Of a stretch of DNA of 64,000 bases, positions 47,401-58,493 are shown piece after piece (the first letter of the stretch is position 1; the number at the start of each line of letters is the position of its first letter). The notes under the pieces were generated by a model that ran no database searches, was not told where the DNA came from, and worked only from the letters and a program-made list of their open reading frames with translations. The position numbers and the translations under genes are program-made. Origin of the DNA: Branchiostoma belcheri (lineage: Eukaryota; Chordata; Leptocardii; Amphioxiformes; Branchiostomatidae); contig NW_017802747.1 in assembly GCF_001625305.1 (NCBI RefSeq), forward strand, positions 581,172-645,171. The letters are read 5' to 3'.

Positions 47401-47958
47401 ACATACATACAGGCAGTGCTATACACAAAATGCCACTGGTGTCCTTGTTGGAGAGCGGACAACACTGGTAAAACTTACGATGCTTTTATCTCGTACAGTA
47501 TCGAAGATATAAATCTTGTTGTACGTGAGCTGGCACCCGGATTGGAAGAGCGAGGTTTTGAGCTTTGCCTGGACTACCGTGATTTTCCTGCAGGGGCGTG
47601 CATAGCAACCACTATCTTAGAGTCGGTTGAGGCCAGTCGTCATACCATCATCATCCTCTCACAAAGTTTTGTGGACAGTGAATGGTGCGCCCTGGCATTT
47701 AAAGCAGCACATCTACAAATGTTAAAGGACAAGCAGCCTAGGATTGTGGCTATCGCCATATCAGATGAAACACTGCATAAGGTAGATAAAGATCTGCGAT
47801 TCTTTTTGAATACAAATGAATGTCTGGTGTGGGGAGAAGCCCAGTTCTGGAGTAAGCTGACATATGCCTTATCTAGGGGAAAGCAGAATTGTATTCATAA
47901 CCATGGGGATGGGGAAGAGGTGATCATTCCAGATATTCAAATGGCCAGGCTAGTATGA
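32375..47958 (+). CDS. Predicted lectin-Toll-like receptor: SP, chitin-binding, PLAT-like, EGF, PAN, FReD, EGF, mucin stalk, LRR, TM, TIR (10 exons, ~1162 aa)
   Basis: Exons: 32375-32483, 35804-35974, 36272-36404, 37048-37144, 38293-38407, 41433-41570, 42999-43298, 44820-45515, 45806-45919, 46343-47958; total 3489 nt. Every junction joins in frame, and all borders between modules are phase 1, the hallmark of exon shuffling. Residues: 1-36 signal peptide; 37-93 hevein-like; 94-208 PLAT-like; 209-254 EGF; 255-354 PAN; 355-586 fibrinogen C-terminal; 587-624 EGF; 625-723 Thr/Ser repeats; 724-896 LRRs; 901-947 LRRCT; 956-975 TM; 1001-1138 TIR. The LRR-TIR exon has no start codon followed by a signal peptide of its own, which supports joining. 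It probably acts at the plasma membrane, binding microbial glycans outside and signalling through TIR adaptors inside. Function is inferred; the full chain needs a transcript. Confidence 0.78.
33075..33375 (+). pseudogene. Decayed retroelement C-terminal fragment
   Basis: One plus-strand frame reads GNKQLYGTL, then CRRLRLAGHISRPG, RNRGRPYSTLKEF and LETGLRGKELLETMRDRE, broken by several stops. The RxRLAGHxxR...RGRPxxTxxD arrangement is typical of the tail of retrotransposon polyproteins. It lies in intron 1 of the receptor gene. Confidence 0.65.
35804..35974 (+). CDS. Exon 2: hevein-like chitin-binding domain (CBM18-like)
   Basis: It encodes RCGQGYLAANGNPAECPID, then NPCCSEYHWCGH and FCDCQNCVDY, with the CC-x(5)-C spacing and aromatic residues of hevein-type chitin-binding modules. 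A pyrimidine tract and ATGAAG acceptor precede it, and A|GTAAGT follows. Phases are 1-1. Ligand binding to chitin or N-acetylglucosamine polymers is inferred from the fold. Confidence 0.8.
36272..38407 (+). CDS. Exons 3-5: PLAT-like beta-sandwich module
   Basis: Exons 36272-36404, 37048-37144 and 38293-38407 join (phases 1-2, 2-0, 0-1) into about 115 residues: LTLKTNAGVNSGTTDSITVG, VCVDVCATTTVSG, LLRLNISGTDTLNLDWIDVY and YHRFACLGNCPL. The layout (xLTLxT..G..SGTTD, DWxxVYN, F.C) resembles PLAT/LH2 domains with two extra cysteine pairs. Identification is moderate. The module as a whole is 1-1 symmetric. Confidence 0.6.
37200..38110. repeat. Interspersed repeat copy in receptor intron 4
   Basis: A GCTCxxxAGCAAAT-type hairpin at about 37180 precedes blocks (CCATATAGTGCTC, TACCGCCATGTA.TCCTC, CAAGTATTC.CAAAGCCCT) that recur at about 39760-39960. 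The later part (37620-38110) matches 40440-41000 and, in reverse, the 13.9-16.0 kb intron repeats. Confidence 0.6.
38791..39170. mobile_element. PIF/Harbinger-like MITE (380 bp)
   Basis: Perfect 34-bp terminal inverted repeats beginning GGCCACACCAATTTAATTTG, flanked by TAA at 38788-38790 and 39171-39173. The 3-bp TWA duplication fits PIF/Harbinger. No ORF. The perfect ends suggest recent insertion. Confidence 0.85.
39750..41000. repeat. Interspersed repeat copy in receptor intron 5
   Basis: A diverged direct copy of the 37.2-38.1 kb block, including CTGCCAATCAGCAAAAAG (reverse of the GCTGATTGGC motif near 15880) and GGCCCACTCTACCTTTATACCA. No coding capacity. Confidence 0.6.
41433..41570 (+). 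CDS. Exon 6: MEGF/SREC-type EGF module
   Basis: It encodes CPAGRYGFACTHLCHCANG, then ACDQSTGACTGGCLDLWTG and DSC, the eight-cysteine EGF-like pattern of scavenger-receptor and MEGF proteins. Phases are 1-1; donor C|GTAAAG. Confidence 0.85.
41710..42981 (+). mobile_element. Tc1/mariner element with decayed transposase (1272 bp)
   Basis: Perfect 39-bp TIRs beginning CGAGGGTGGATCAAAAAGTT, flanked by TA dinucleotides (41708-41709 and 42982-42983). The interior keeps mariner transposase traces, broken by stops and indels: SVRWVPRMFSEHQKLNKLD, TQDETWFHHF, DDNAPVHTAQ, and SPDLAPSDFYLFPKLKFHLR followed by RGQRFYGNDDVIS. The three Asp-containing motifs of a DDD catalytic core can be seen. It lies in intron 6 of the receptor gene, ending 17 bp from exon 7. 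Confidence 0.93.
42999..43298 (+). CDS. Exon 7: PAN/Apple-like domain
   Basis: It encodes GRFFGSSAHNIASYSNIDVE, ECARRCLQGYG, CLSFNHRP and RCWLSSSD, typical of PAN modules with the paired Cys of the helix and the central Cys-x-S-F strand. The acceptor (TATTCTAG) lies 17 bp from the mariner end. I chose the donor C|GTGACT at 43299 because it alone gives phase 1 into the next exon. If unused, the frame ends at 43325-43327, giving a truncated secreted form. Confidence 0.72.
43574..44219. mobile_element. Mutator-like foldback/MITE element (646 bp)
   Basis: Two identical 83-bp arms in opposite orientation (43574-43656 and 44137-44219, beginning TAATCTCCAAGCAGATC) are flanked by a perfect 9-bp duplication, GAATTTTCC (43565-43573 and 44220-44228). 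Long TIRs with 9-bp TSDs are characteristic of Mutator-like elements. There is no transposase. It lies in intron 7 of the receptor gene. Confidence 0.9.
44820..45515 (+). CDS. Exon 8: fibrinogen C-terminal (FReD) lectin domain
   Basis: A complete fibrinogen-related domain in one exon: DCTDLFALG, YCDMSDIDGGGWTAIQYRKD, FNRTWTDYEQGFGN, EYWLGLGKIHSLT, FSTIDQDND (calcium-site region), GGWWYPPRCGYAFLNGQY and MMIRP. Phases are 1-1. FReDs in ficolins and FREPs bind acetylated sugars. The calcium and ligand loops look intact. Confidence 0.92.
45806..45919 (+). CDS. Exon 9: EGF-like linker
   Basis: It encodes FRPCENGGTLMSGPEESGLY, then ICACLAEWDGAFCNQ, an EGF-like module lacking one usual cysteine pair. 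Phases are 1-1. Its final C joins GT of the LRR-TIR exon to make Arg. Reading through the donor meets TAG at once, so intron retention would give a soluble 624-residue lectin. Confidence 0.8.
46343..47958 (+). CDS. Exon 10: mucin-like repeats, LRRs, transmembrane segment and TIR domain
   Basis: A single 1616-bp exon, phase 1 at its AG acceptor (46341-46342), encodes seven 14-residue repeats, seven or eight LRRs (LDLSNNxI...AF.NL type), an LRRCT (CGCNVLKPQIC...C..C), a TM segment (MLFAIPAGIILATALLVLY), a Cys/Trp-rich juxtamembrane stretch (KCHWCPCW) and a TIR domain (YDAFISYS, CLDYRDFPAG, box 3 FWSKL), then stops at 47956-47958. No LRRNT is present. The first in-frame ATG upstream of the repeats is not followed by a signal peptide. 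Confidence 0.93.
46345..46638 (+). repeat. Seven 42-bp tandem repeats encoding a mucin-like stalk
   Basis: Seven in-frame 42-bp units encode TTDLPYHNMSSTVP-like 14-mers. Every unit except the sixth (NRIMSS) has an N-M-S sequon, and all are rich in Ser and Thr. Units 2-5 are nearly identical at the DNA level, indicating recent amplification or gene conversion. The array probably forms a glycosylated spacer between lectin and LRR parts. Confidence 0.93.
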
Positions 47959-49635
<1,677 letters not shown>

Positions 49636-49734
49636 TGAATAAAAGACTTGTTTGTATAAAAAATATTCTCTTTACTCAGGGACAACATGATGAAACCATT
49701 CAAGAACATTCATATCAGATGAGAAATAACATGT

Positions 49735-52540
49735 TTGCGTGACCTTGTAGTGCCAATATAGTTAAAGGAGATAGGAATCTACTATCCATTAAAAAGAATG
49801 GCATGTTAGTATTTCGTGTACGAGCACATTGTGCAAAGGTGCAGACATTATCGATTATAACGGTTTGTAATTGGTGATTAGACGTAAACTATGGTCATAT
49901 GAACTGAAATATAAAAAGGAATCTCTTGGCTCTGTACTAAGGCAATATATCTAAAATATTAAATGTGTGGGCACATTGCTCTTTCGAGTAGAAACACATT
50001 GTTTAAGAGTGTATGTATTATAGACCAAACGATTCGTGCCGTGACTTCGAGTAACCCCCTCACCCATTAAGGGTGACCATTGGTAACACAAAAGAGCGAT
50101 CGGACGATCATTTTTTAACTATTCGCTCATTTATGAGCTTGATCATAAAAACGAGAGATACGGTAAAATAGGTGTTACCCAGGATCGTTAACGCCTTGCG
50201 TCATTATCATAGTATAAAAACAAACAGAACAAAAATTATCTACATATATTCAATAGCTAAAAATATCACGTAAAAGTAAGCGTTTTTTGTTTGTAAATAT
50301 ACATTTCAAAAGTCCGACATGTTACTTTTGTACCGGTTCTAGATAAAACGGTCCCCTTTTTACCTGATGGCATGTCTCTTCGTAAAATCGGTCTTTAAAC
50401 ATTTGAATGCCCATTTGAGGGCGCTATGACAACATAACATACAACAGATAACACCATCCGCTATGACAACATAACATATAACGCCCTACGCTACTTGACA
50501 CAGAACGCGCAGGGAGTCAGCAAAGGCAAGATGGAGAAATTACTGATGCTGATTGCAGGTAAGTCAAGCTTTTAAAAATCAAGATTGAAGCCAAAGTATT
50601 TTTTTCTAAATGGTCTTCTAGTGATTTGTGTCATTGAGGACACGCATATTCAACTATGGTTTTATGTTTATATTTTTTTTAGATTTGCTATGTTTTTGCT
50701 TCATTTTGTGAGTAGTTCATATTTATATTATATATGTTTGCCATAATGTATATATTAATGCAATAATACTCTTCCAAGGCGCTCTCTCATTGCCTTAATT
50801 TCTTACAAATTTCTTTCGCTCCCCTTTCTTTTTTCCATCTTTGGCTTTTATGAGAGAGGGAGCCAGAGTTTAATTTCGCTGTGTTGTAAAGAAATGTTTC
50901 GGCGTTTAGACAGTATGACTTGGATTGTAGAGTTTTTGCACCGCATTACGCATCTGATTTCTAGGGTGAGCCGGCTACAGATCGGTCGACATCCGCATGT
51001 GGCCATGTAAAAGTTGTCATCAAAATGTTTAAACTTTATTTTTATTCTATTCAGTTATTTTTTAAAGTATACCGTAAATCTCAACATATTAGTGGCCGTG
51101 TTTCTGCAATGCTCCCTGCTATAATTTTTTTTCTCCGTCAAATCGAGTCACCTCGGGGTCCTTTAAAACTGTAGAAACCCCCATAGGTCTAAAACTGTGT
51201 TCTGCCATCTCATTACAATGATCTAGCCTAAGCATTTTTTAGACTATTAGCGTACACATGATCGGCAGGTATTAAATTTAACATCTGCTGAACTTATGGC
51301 CAAATGTCGTATCCGTTAAAAATACACATGTACATGGGTTTAATTAAATCACCTTGGTGTACATGAATACCCGGAATCAGTTTTTTAGCCAAAATGTGTT
51401 GGAGTCAGAGGGATGGTCTCTACCTTCCAAACTAAGTTCTATATGACAACAGTAGTTATGATGACTTGTGTACATCACTCCACCGTATATTATCCTTGAG
51501 ATTTTTTTTGGGCTGCACGAAATATATATTGTGATTATTAAAGTATTCTTTAAATCAATAACAAAACTAATTGATACAACATTTACATTAGCTTATAAAC
51601 AGCATAGTAAATTTTTCGTGACCTTGTATTGTCAGTATAGTTATAGAAGATAGGAATCTACTATCCGTTGAAAGAACTACATTACTATTTCGTGTAAGAG
51701 CACATAGTGCAAAAGTGTTGAAATCACACCGTATAGGGATGTGTGTGCTACTATACATTAACTTTATAAGTACGACATATTCATGTTTCGAGTAAGAACA
51801 CATCGTTAAAGGGTGTATGTATTATAGACAAAACGATTCGTGCCTTGACTTCGAGTAACCTCCACAACTATAAAGATTGATTATTGCTTACCTATAGTCA
51901 TATAAACTGAGATCCACTCTTCGCTATGACAACATAACATATAACACACTAAGCTACATGACAGAACGCACAGGATGACAATGTATTTTCTTGCTCTGTA
52001 GTAAGGCAAACCATTTATAAACTTAAGAATGTTTGTGCTACTTTAGATTTACGTTAAAGATGGACATACATAACTTTTCGAGTGATAACACATCGTAACA
52101 CAAGTGTATTTGTACAGATCAAACGATTCGTGCCTTGACTTCGAGTAACCCCTTCGCTCATAAAGAGTGACCATTGGTAACACAAAGGATGATCATTTTG
52201 ACGTGTTAACTCATTCATGAGCATGATCATAAAAACGAAATATACGGTGAAATAGGTGTTACCCATGATCGTTAACGCATTGCGACGCCACCAGAGCATC
52301 AAAAGCAAACATAACAAAAAATAATAAATAAAGCTGACAACAACAAGTAAAAGTTATAGTTTTTGTGTGCTAGTATATAATATCTACAAAGTCCGACATG
52401 TTATTTTGGTAGTGATTTTAGATAAATGGTTGCCTTTAGTACCTGGTGGCAAAGCATGTCTCTTCGTAAAATCGGTCTTTAAATACTTGAATGCCCATTT
52501 GTGGGCGCTATGACAACATAACATACAACAGATAACACCG
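49735..52540. repeat. Tandemly duplicated upstream region (partial copies)
   Basis: Blocks starting CGTGACCTTGTA.TG (49738, 51617), containing AACGATTCGTGCC.TGACTTCGAGTAACC (50026, 51832, 52121) and ending GCTATGACAACATAACAT (50422, 50460, 51923, 52509), recur in the same order. The first full copy ends 20-30 bp before exon 1 of the discoidin-type gene. The others lie in its first intron, the last cut by the Penelope fragment. Confidence 0.8.
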
Positions 52541-55054
52541 GAGACAGGTATTTCTTTTTACACGACCGGTAAATTCTCACCTTGCTGACGTTTCGGTGTC
52601 TGTCAGACACCTTCTTCAGAGCTTCTGACTGGAGTATTGCATCTCGCCGCTATATGTAGCCGATGTAGGTGGCGCTTTTGCGGCGAGAACACTGTCCCAA
52701 ACGTGGCTTAGTTTGTACCCCCTCTCGTCCCGGTTCATTACAGGGGCTGACTTTTTGATCCAAACTGCCTCCCTGGTCCAGCGGGTTCTTCTATTGTATT
52801 CTCTGTCTACAACTTCCGTCCCCTCCCAGTCAATTACGCAGTTCTTTCTAGCAATGTGATCTGTCACTGCTGATTTCTTTTCTTCTTTTTGTGCATGTCT
52901 TTTTTGTGATCTTGTGTACTTAACAGTGTCCATGTTGTCAGCTTCCTTCTTGTGTTCTTCCAATCTAGTCCCAAAGGTGCGTCCCGTTTCCCCTATGTAC
53001 ACTTCGCTGCAGTTCTTGCACGGGATCTTGTATATGCAGTCCGTTTTTTGCCGTGTCCTGTAATTTATCTTTTGGGTGGACCAACAGACTCCTCAGTGTG
53101 GTTTTTGGCTTTACTGCGGTGGAGATATTGTATACTGCATATACAAGATCCCTAGTCATTCATGTATAAGCTGCAACAACGGAAGGTTTTGCAATATGGA
53201 ACATTACGTGCCTTGACCTGGTATAATTTTAATGCCTTTAGATCACCAACGGTAACGCAAGGGAACAAAAAGGCGATCATTTTTAACACCATTAAAAAGA
53301 ATTCCAATATAAAAGAGAAAGATCCTGCAAAATTGGTGTTACTCTTTATCCTTCCAAAGTCAACTTACCATTGGGAACATAACAAAAATAATTTGAATAC
53401 ACACAGTAGACATTGGAAAATTGGCGTCACCTTAAAGTAATAACATATTTTATAATATTAAAACATTTGTGGTACTATTTATGTAGAAAAAATAATGGCA
53501 ATTTTCTATGTAGAAGCACATTGTGTAACAGTTTTGTAGAAAAGCAGAGTGATATTAATACACTTAGATTTGCTATGTTTCATTTTGTGCGTAGTATATG
53601 TCTACCTAATGTTAATATAGCTGTATGTTTAAATATTTAAGGTATGCAATGATGATTTTCCACCAGGGACATTTTGGGGCACAGTGGAGAGATATCACTA
53701 TCATCTTTTTACTGTCTGTATACAGCTGGCAGATTTGTTATTAGAAAATTTATATGTTTAAATTGTTTTTCCTCCTGGTCAATATGAACACTACGGGTAA
53801 TGCTATTTTACTATCATGTAATGATACTGTGTATTTATCCATTGTGAGCAAGAAAATACAAGATCACCATAACATTAAAATTATTTTTCCACAGCGCTGT
53901 TAGTATCGGTGTTGATGGTGTTTGGGACGGAGTTGAACCCCTGCCGTCCACCGCCGGATGTGAAAGTGTGCGGCTGCTCGGAGGGAGTCTCCAGAACCAA
54001 CCCTGGAGAAACCTGCACGGTGTGTGCGTGTGGACCAGACAACAACACCAGGGACTGCTTTGGTGAGCATTTAGCGTATCTTTTACTTCTAGGTTTGGGA
54101 AGTATTGTTTATGGTGGTTGTCTACGTAGGTATGTATGTATGTTTGTCAGGAATGAGCAGGTTGTCAATAGCTCATGGAGTAGTAAAGGTTTCTCAAGCA
54201 TCTCATTGATAGTCTCTAGTTCTTAAACTCCGTTAACACTGTCAAGACCTTAAGGTGGAATTTTTTAAACACTTTAGGGCCATTTATCCATTTTTCCTAT
54301 GTTTTATTTTTGTACCCATGAAAATATACTATTACATGCTCAATGCAGAGGTTGTCGAGTAAATATACTTTACACTCTTAACTGTTCCGTTTAGGCAGTG
54401 CCACGCTTAAAGTCTGTCTAATTTAAAGATAAAATTTACGTGCACTTAAATATAACGTTTGAGATACCATTACGTTTGGTAGTAAAAATGCATAATGTAC
54501 CTTTTTAAAGAAACGTTTACGCACTGTAAAGTACGTTTATAAGTCTGCTAAAGCTAATTATCATAATCAGGTAAGTGAGCCAGCCAGTCAGTATGGTCTT
54601 TTTAATGTAATTAAGGCCGACTGAAAACTTTAAACTAAGTTTTGACCCATATCTTTGACCCTTCAGACTTTGTTTTATACTTTCTATTATTACGTGCAAT
54701 CGTGCTTCAGGGTAACGGTTTTCGCAGTTAAAGGAAAATAAGTTCATTAACGGCCATTTTTGTTGTTATTTTTCCACCAGTTTATCGACATGTTTGGCTG
54801 GACATCGCCCCATGGTGGGCAGTAGAGGAAAGTGGAGGAACGTTCTGCAACGATGATGAATGCCTGGAGACCGTGGATAAAGCAAAGAACGCATTTGACG
54901 GCGAACTGGGAACCTTCTGGGAGCCGCTGTACGAACCGACCGGGTACCGACACTGGGTCATCCTCGATCTGCAGAAGGTGTGGAGGATCTACCGGATTGG
55001 GATTGCCAATTATGGCGACATCGTGCACGACGTCATGAGCTTTCTGTTAGAAAG
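50531..55054 (+). CDS. Secreted discoidin (F5/8C)-type protein, first three exons (partial)
   Basis: Exons 50531-50558, 53895-54062 and 54781-55054 join in phase (1, 1, then 2 at the last donor). The N terminus MEKLLMLIAALLVSVLMVFG is a good signal peptide. A short Cys-rich segment follows (CRPPPDVKVCGCSEG, CTVCACGPDNN). The third exon starts an F5/8 type C / discoidin-like domain (AKNAFDGELGTFWEPLYEPT, HWVILDLQKVWRIYRIGIAN). The last donor AG|GTAATT implies more exons, but none encoding the rest of the domain was found before 64 kb. The neighbouring 55.6-64 kb interval is transposon-like, so later exons may lie beyond it or be lost. Probably an extracellular adhesion or glycan-binding protein. 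Confidence 0.75.
52541..53160 (-). pseudogene. Penelope-like retroelement 3' fragment with GIY-YIG domain
   Basis: The minus strand encodes KPKTTLRSLLVHPKDKLQDT (end of the RT thumb region). After a frameshift within an A-run near 53047 it reads CKNCSEVYIGETGRTFGTRL, then EEHKKEAD, the GIY-YIG nuclease of Penelope elements, ending at 52616. The 3' segment CTGAAGAAGGTGTCTGACAG followed by ACACCGAAACGTCAGC is characteristic of these elements. It is 5'-truncated and inserted in intron 1 of the discoidin-type gene. A 19-bp inverted copy of its own sequence (53022-53041 against 53135-53153) marks the 5' junction. Confidence 0.88.
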
Positions 55055-56605
55055 GTAATTACTATAAATTTCTTGTGTATTGTGACCTTGATATTTATAA
55101 TTTTTGTAACTTTCTCATTTATTCACATTCTACTTACCAAATAACTCATATACAGAACACACTAACAAGGGTGAAGACAGGGAGCAGTCTGGCCAGATAA
55201 AGACCAAATTCCAAGATTAATAGAATTAAAATGCAGTCTAATTTATGTAATCAAACTTTACTGTCATGGCGTCAACTGGCATCCAACCCTTCCAAATATT
55301 GTACATATTCGGCTGCTGCAGCATACTAGTAAATCTAGCGGAACCAACTATCAACCAACCGAACACCATGACCAAACTCCCCGACAACACAAGATTTTAC
55401 AACAACAACAAAAAATTGAAACATTCGGCTGCCGCAGCCGAACAGCAGCCAATATTGCCTAACAGCCTTTCCTGATAGTATACTCCTAACTATAGTTAAA
55501 AGGAGTTGGGCTAGTGTTAGAGAGACCAAATCCGGCTCTCTAACATTGTCTTTAGTTACAAGTTTCAGACTTAAAGAGCCTATGAAGTGAATATTCATCT
55601 ATCACTCACATGAAAATTTGGTCTTTTCTGAAACTTTCAATGCAAGTTTCGAATCAATAGTCCGAGAATAACTTGCTAAAACGGCAACCCGAACATCGGC
55701 ACTCGGTGACCTTCCCTGCGACTAATTAGCCCCAGACGTGTGACGTATGGGGTAGAACTCACCAGCATGCTAGTATGGCTGACTGTGAAAATAACATATA
55801 TTTCATGGGCCCATATCTTATGAAGGAAGCAAAATTCTGGTACAGAAATCCGTATGTCGAAGGACCACACATCTCGCTTCGTGTAAAAAAAAATTCAATC
55901 GAATTCACACCCCAAAAAGCTATTTTTAGGGGTTCTTTGGATGGAGCACCGCCGCGGAGCCGTCGTGGATAACCGAAGAACTTGTTGACCTTTTCGCATA
56001 GAATCGGCGAGGCTCAAATCAGCCATCGCCTTTGATATACACCAATTATAGCATAACTTGAATATTCCTAGTGTAAGGATCCTATTCTGTGCATTTTTTG
56101 AAGATATTTGTTACAAAAACGGGAGTGCGGAAGCTTGCGTTCCTCGTGTAAAACTTCGCGATGCGAAGCCAGGGCCTAGGGGAAGCCCCGCCGGGCGGTC
56201 GCGTGTTGTTTACAAAATGTGCACTCAGAGGCAGCTACGGCACTTTTACCAAGATTTCCATAACAAACGCAACTTTGTAGTACATGCCCGTAAAAATCGT
56301 GTCAGTTTTTGCATATGGATACCTTATTTCGTATGGATAGTTCGTCGGGGACAAATTCAATAGCTAATTTTCACTTCCATGTGCGGCCACAATACATGCA
56401 CTTCACAGCAAAGCGTCACATATTTTCACACTGCGTATCACAAACACGAGAATTTATTCAAAAGGACAACATGCTTTGAAGAGGTCTGTCATTGTCTTTC
56501 ACAGTTCATTCATACGACAACGCCACAGTCTTACAACGCGTTGACCAGTTGACATCGTTTGAAACACTAAGCTGTCAGTGCTCACCTTGCGTTGAAAGTC
56601 CAGTG
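55055..56605. other. Spacer with small hairpins
   Basis: Contains hairpins such as GTTAGAGAG...CTCTCTAAC (55516-55547) and a CGGCTGCxGCAGCCG palindrome (about 55426-55440). No discoidin continuation exon was recognised. Confidence 0.4.
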
Positions 56606-58361
56606 ATGTCCGACAGTAGTAGAAGTAGTAGAAGCGAGGCAGGTACTACAGATACAGATACTAGTGCAGGGAGCGACGGTGAATTTGTTGCAGAGGAGTT
56701 TGTGGGTGAAAGCCAGAATTCTGACAGTAGTAGAAGCGAGGCAGGCACTACAGATACAGATACTAGTGCAGGGAGCGACGGTGAATTTGTTGCGGACGGC
56801 CTTTCGCCAGCCACCTTGGATGCGCGGTACGAAGGAAGAATTCACAAAGATGACTGGTGAGAAAGCTATTCTTTCTTTGATATGTGGCAGAAACAAATAA
56901 AACCGGCCGTGCTCGCTTGAATTCTTTGGCGAGTCACAACTTACCGCTTACTCAGTGGTCACATTCCTGGTGGTAAACGAAGTCGGGCAATACTGTTAGT
57001 TATGTAGAACTGACGAAATTCTGTACCAAATTAACATTGAGCACATTATGTTTTATTTCGTACAAAGTATTTCTGTTGGAGTTATAACCGTGAGTAGTCT
57101 GTGGAAAATAGTAAAATGGTGCTTGTGCGATCGAGTCGGTGTGGGTTCGGCTTTCGAACCCGTACTGAGGGAGGGGGGCTCGCTACAGACGACTCGTGAT
57201 GGTGGTAACTTACCGGTGTTAGTTCGCCCATGCAGGAGTGTCAGTGAATGCTTCAAGTTGAAGCTCCTTGATGAATGTTATAGTTCCATAATATATCAGC
57301 CATTATAACAATCCAGAAGAGTTAATCGTGTGTGTATGTGTGTGAAGCTGCCTAGTAGAATTCAAGTTTGACAGTTCAGGGACATGTACAATCTGTATTA
57401 CCCTTGTGAATACAATAGTGACTGGATTTTACTTTTTTTGTACTCACCTTCAAAAAATTAACAAGTTTGAAATGGTGTAAAAGGCATGTGTTACACATTT
57501 CAAACTTCAATAGGGCAACAAAATTATTTGCTTTGCATACCAAAACAAAATACTACGGTCCCCATTTTGGTTCAAGGAAGTCTGTTTGGTTTTTCGTCTG
57601 CTGGTCAAAGACATTTTTATTTATTCAGTTTTCTTGTGTTACTAGGTGTAAGTGTAATCACTGCGAACTTGATTTGCTGCAAAATGCCAGAGAGTACAGA
57701 TGTTGCCAAGAGGTTGGCCCGGAAATTGGCACACTCCATTTTGATGCCAGCATCGAGCACATAGAGTGTATCACTCAGCACCAGGACTACATCGACCTTA
57801 CCAAGAGGGTGGTTCTGGAGCAAGTTGGTCCAATGCTGAGGGACAAGCAGGGTCGGCCCTACCGCCGAAGAGCTGGACAGGATATCAATATGTAAGATAT
57901 CCTTGGAAATAAAATCTATACTTTTATATGACTTGAAGCATCATTCTTATTCATCAAGTAACATTGGAAACATTCAAATTCCTACTTGGACTAAACTGGA
58001 CTCTGTCATGTCCTGCTCTGCTCTACTCTATATCCTACACTACTCTGTAATTTACAAAATATTTCAACAAGTAACATCAAAAGTGTCTAAATTCCTACAC
58101 TAAGCAAACTCGACTCTGTCCTTATTGTCCTGTCATGCTCTGCTCTACTATACTCTACTCTGTAGTCTTTAATTTACAAATGTTTCAAACCCCTACAGGT
58201 TTCTGAGAGCAGTGGCCTACAGGTTGCTGGTGAGATGGATGTGTGGGTACCTCGGCTGGGATCATTCCAGGCCCCTCTCCGCATGTGTGTACCACAAAAT
58301 GAGGACTGAGTTCAGTGCAGGTCAAGCCCGGGGATACAGATCATCTCAGGAAAGAGAATGA
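56606..58361 (+). CDS. Small protein with P2X7-type C-terminal zinc-binding domain (3 exons, ~219 aa)
   Basis: Exons 56606-56856, 57646-57891 and 58199-58361 join in phase 2-2, ending TGA 58359-58361. The first ~80 residues are acidic and Ser/Thr-rich, with a direct duplication of SSRSEAGTTDTDTSAGSDGE. The rest matches the cytoplasmic 'ballast' domain of P2X7: CKCNHCELD, YRCCQEV, a helical middle, AYRLLVRWMCGYLGWDHSRP, LSACVYHKMRTEFSAG. There are no channel transmembrane segments. Stand-alone domains of this type recur in invertebrate genomes, often with transposon-like neighbours. Here it converges on a transposase-like gene 130 bp away, suggesting a shared mobile unit with a nucleic-acid or nucleotide-binding role (inference). 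Confidence 0.8.
56617..56802 (+). repeat. In-frame direct duplication of about 90 bp
   Basis: The block encoding SSRSEAGTTDTDTSAGSDGE plus FVA occurs twice (from about 56620 and about 56724) with only a few synonymous differences, lengthening the acidic N terminus of the P2X7-domain protein. Confidence 0.85.
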
Positions 58362-58493
58362 TACCAATGAAATGCTTTACTTGTTGAAAAACTGTCATTT
58401 GTATAAATCAAGAAGAAAGTAAAACACAATGTCAATGGTAACAATGTTGGATCTGACCAAAATAAAAGGTCTTACAACAGCTACAGACGGGAT

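Noticed and set aside
52616..53002. Host GIY-YIG nuclease gene
   Set aside because: The upstream RT-thumb remnant, frameshift and typical 3' tail show a Penelope fragment.
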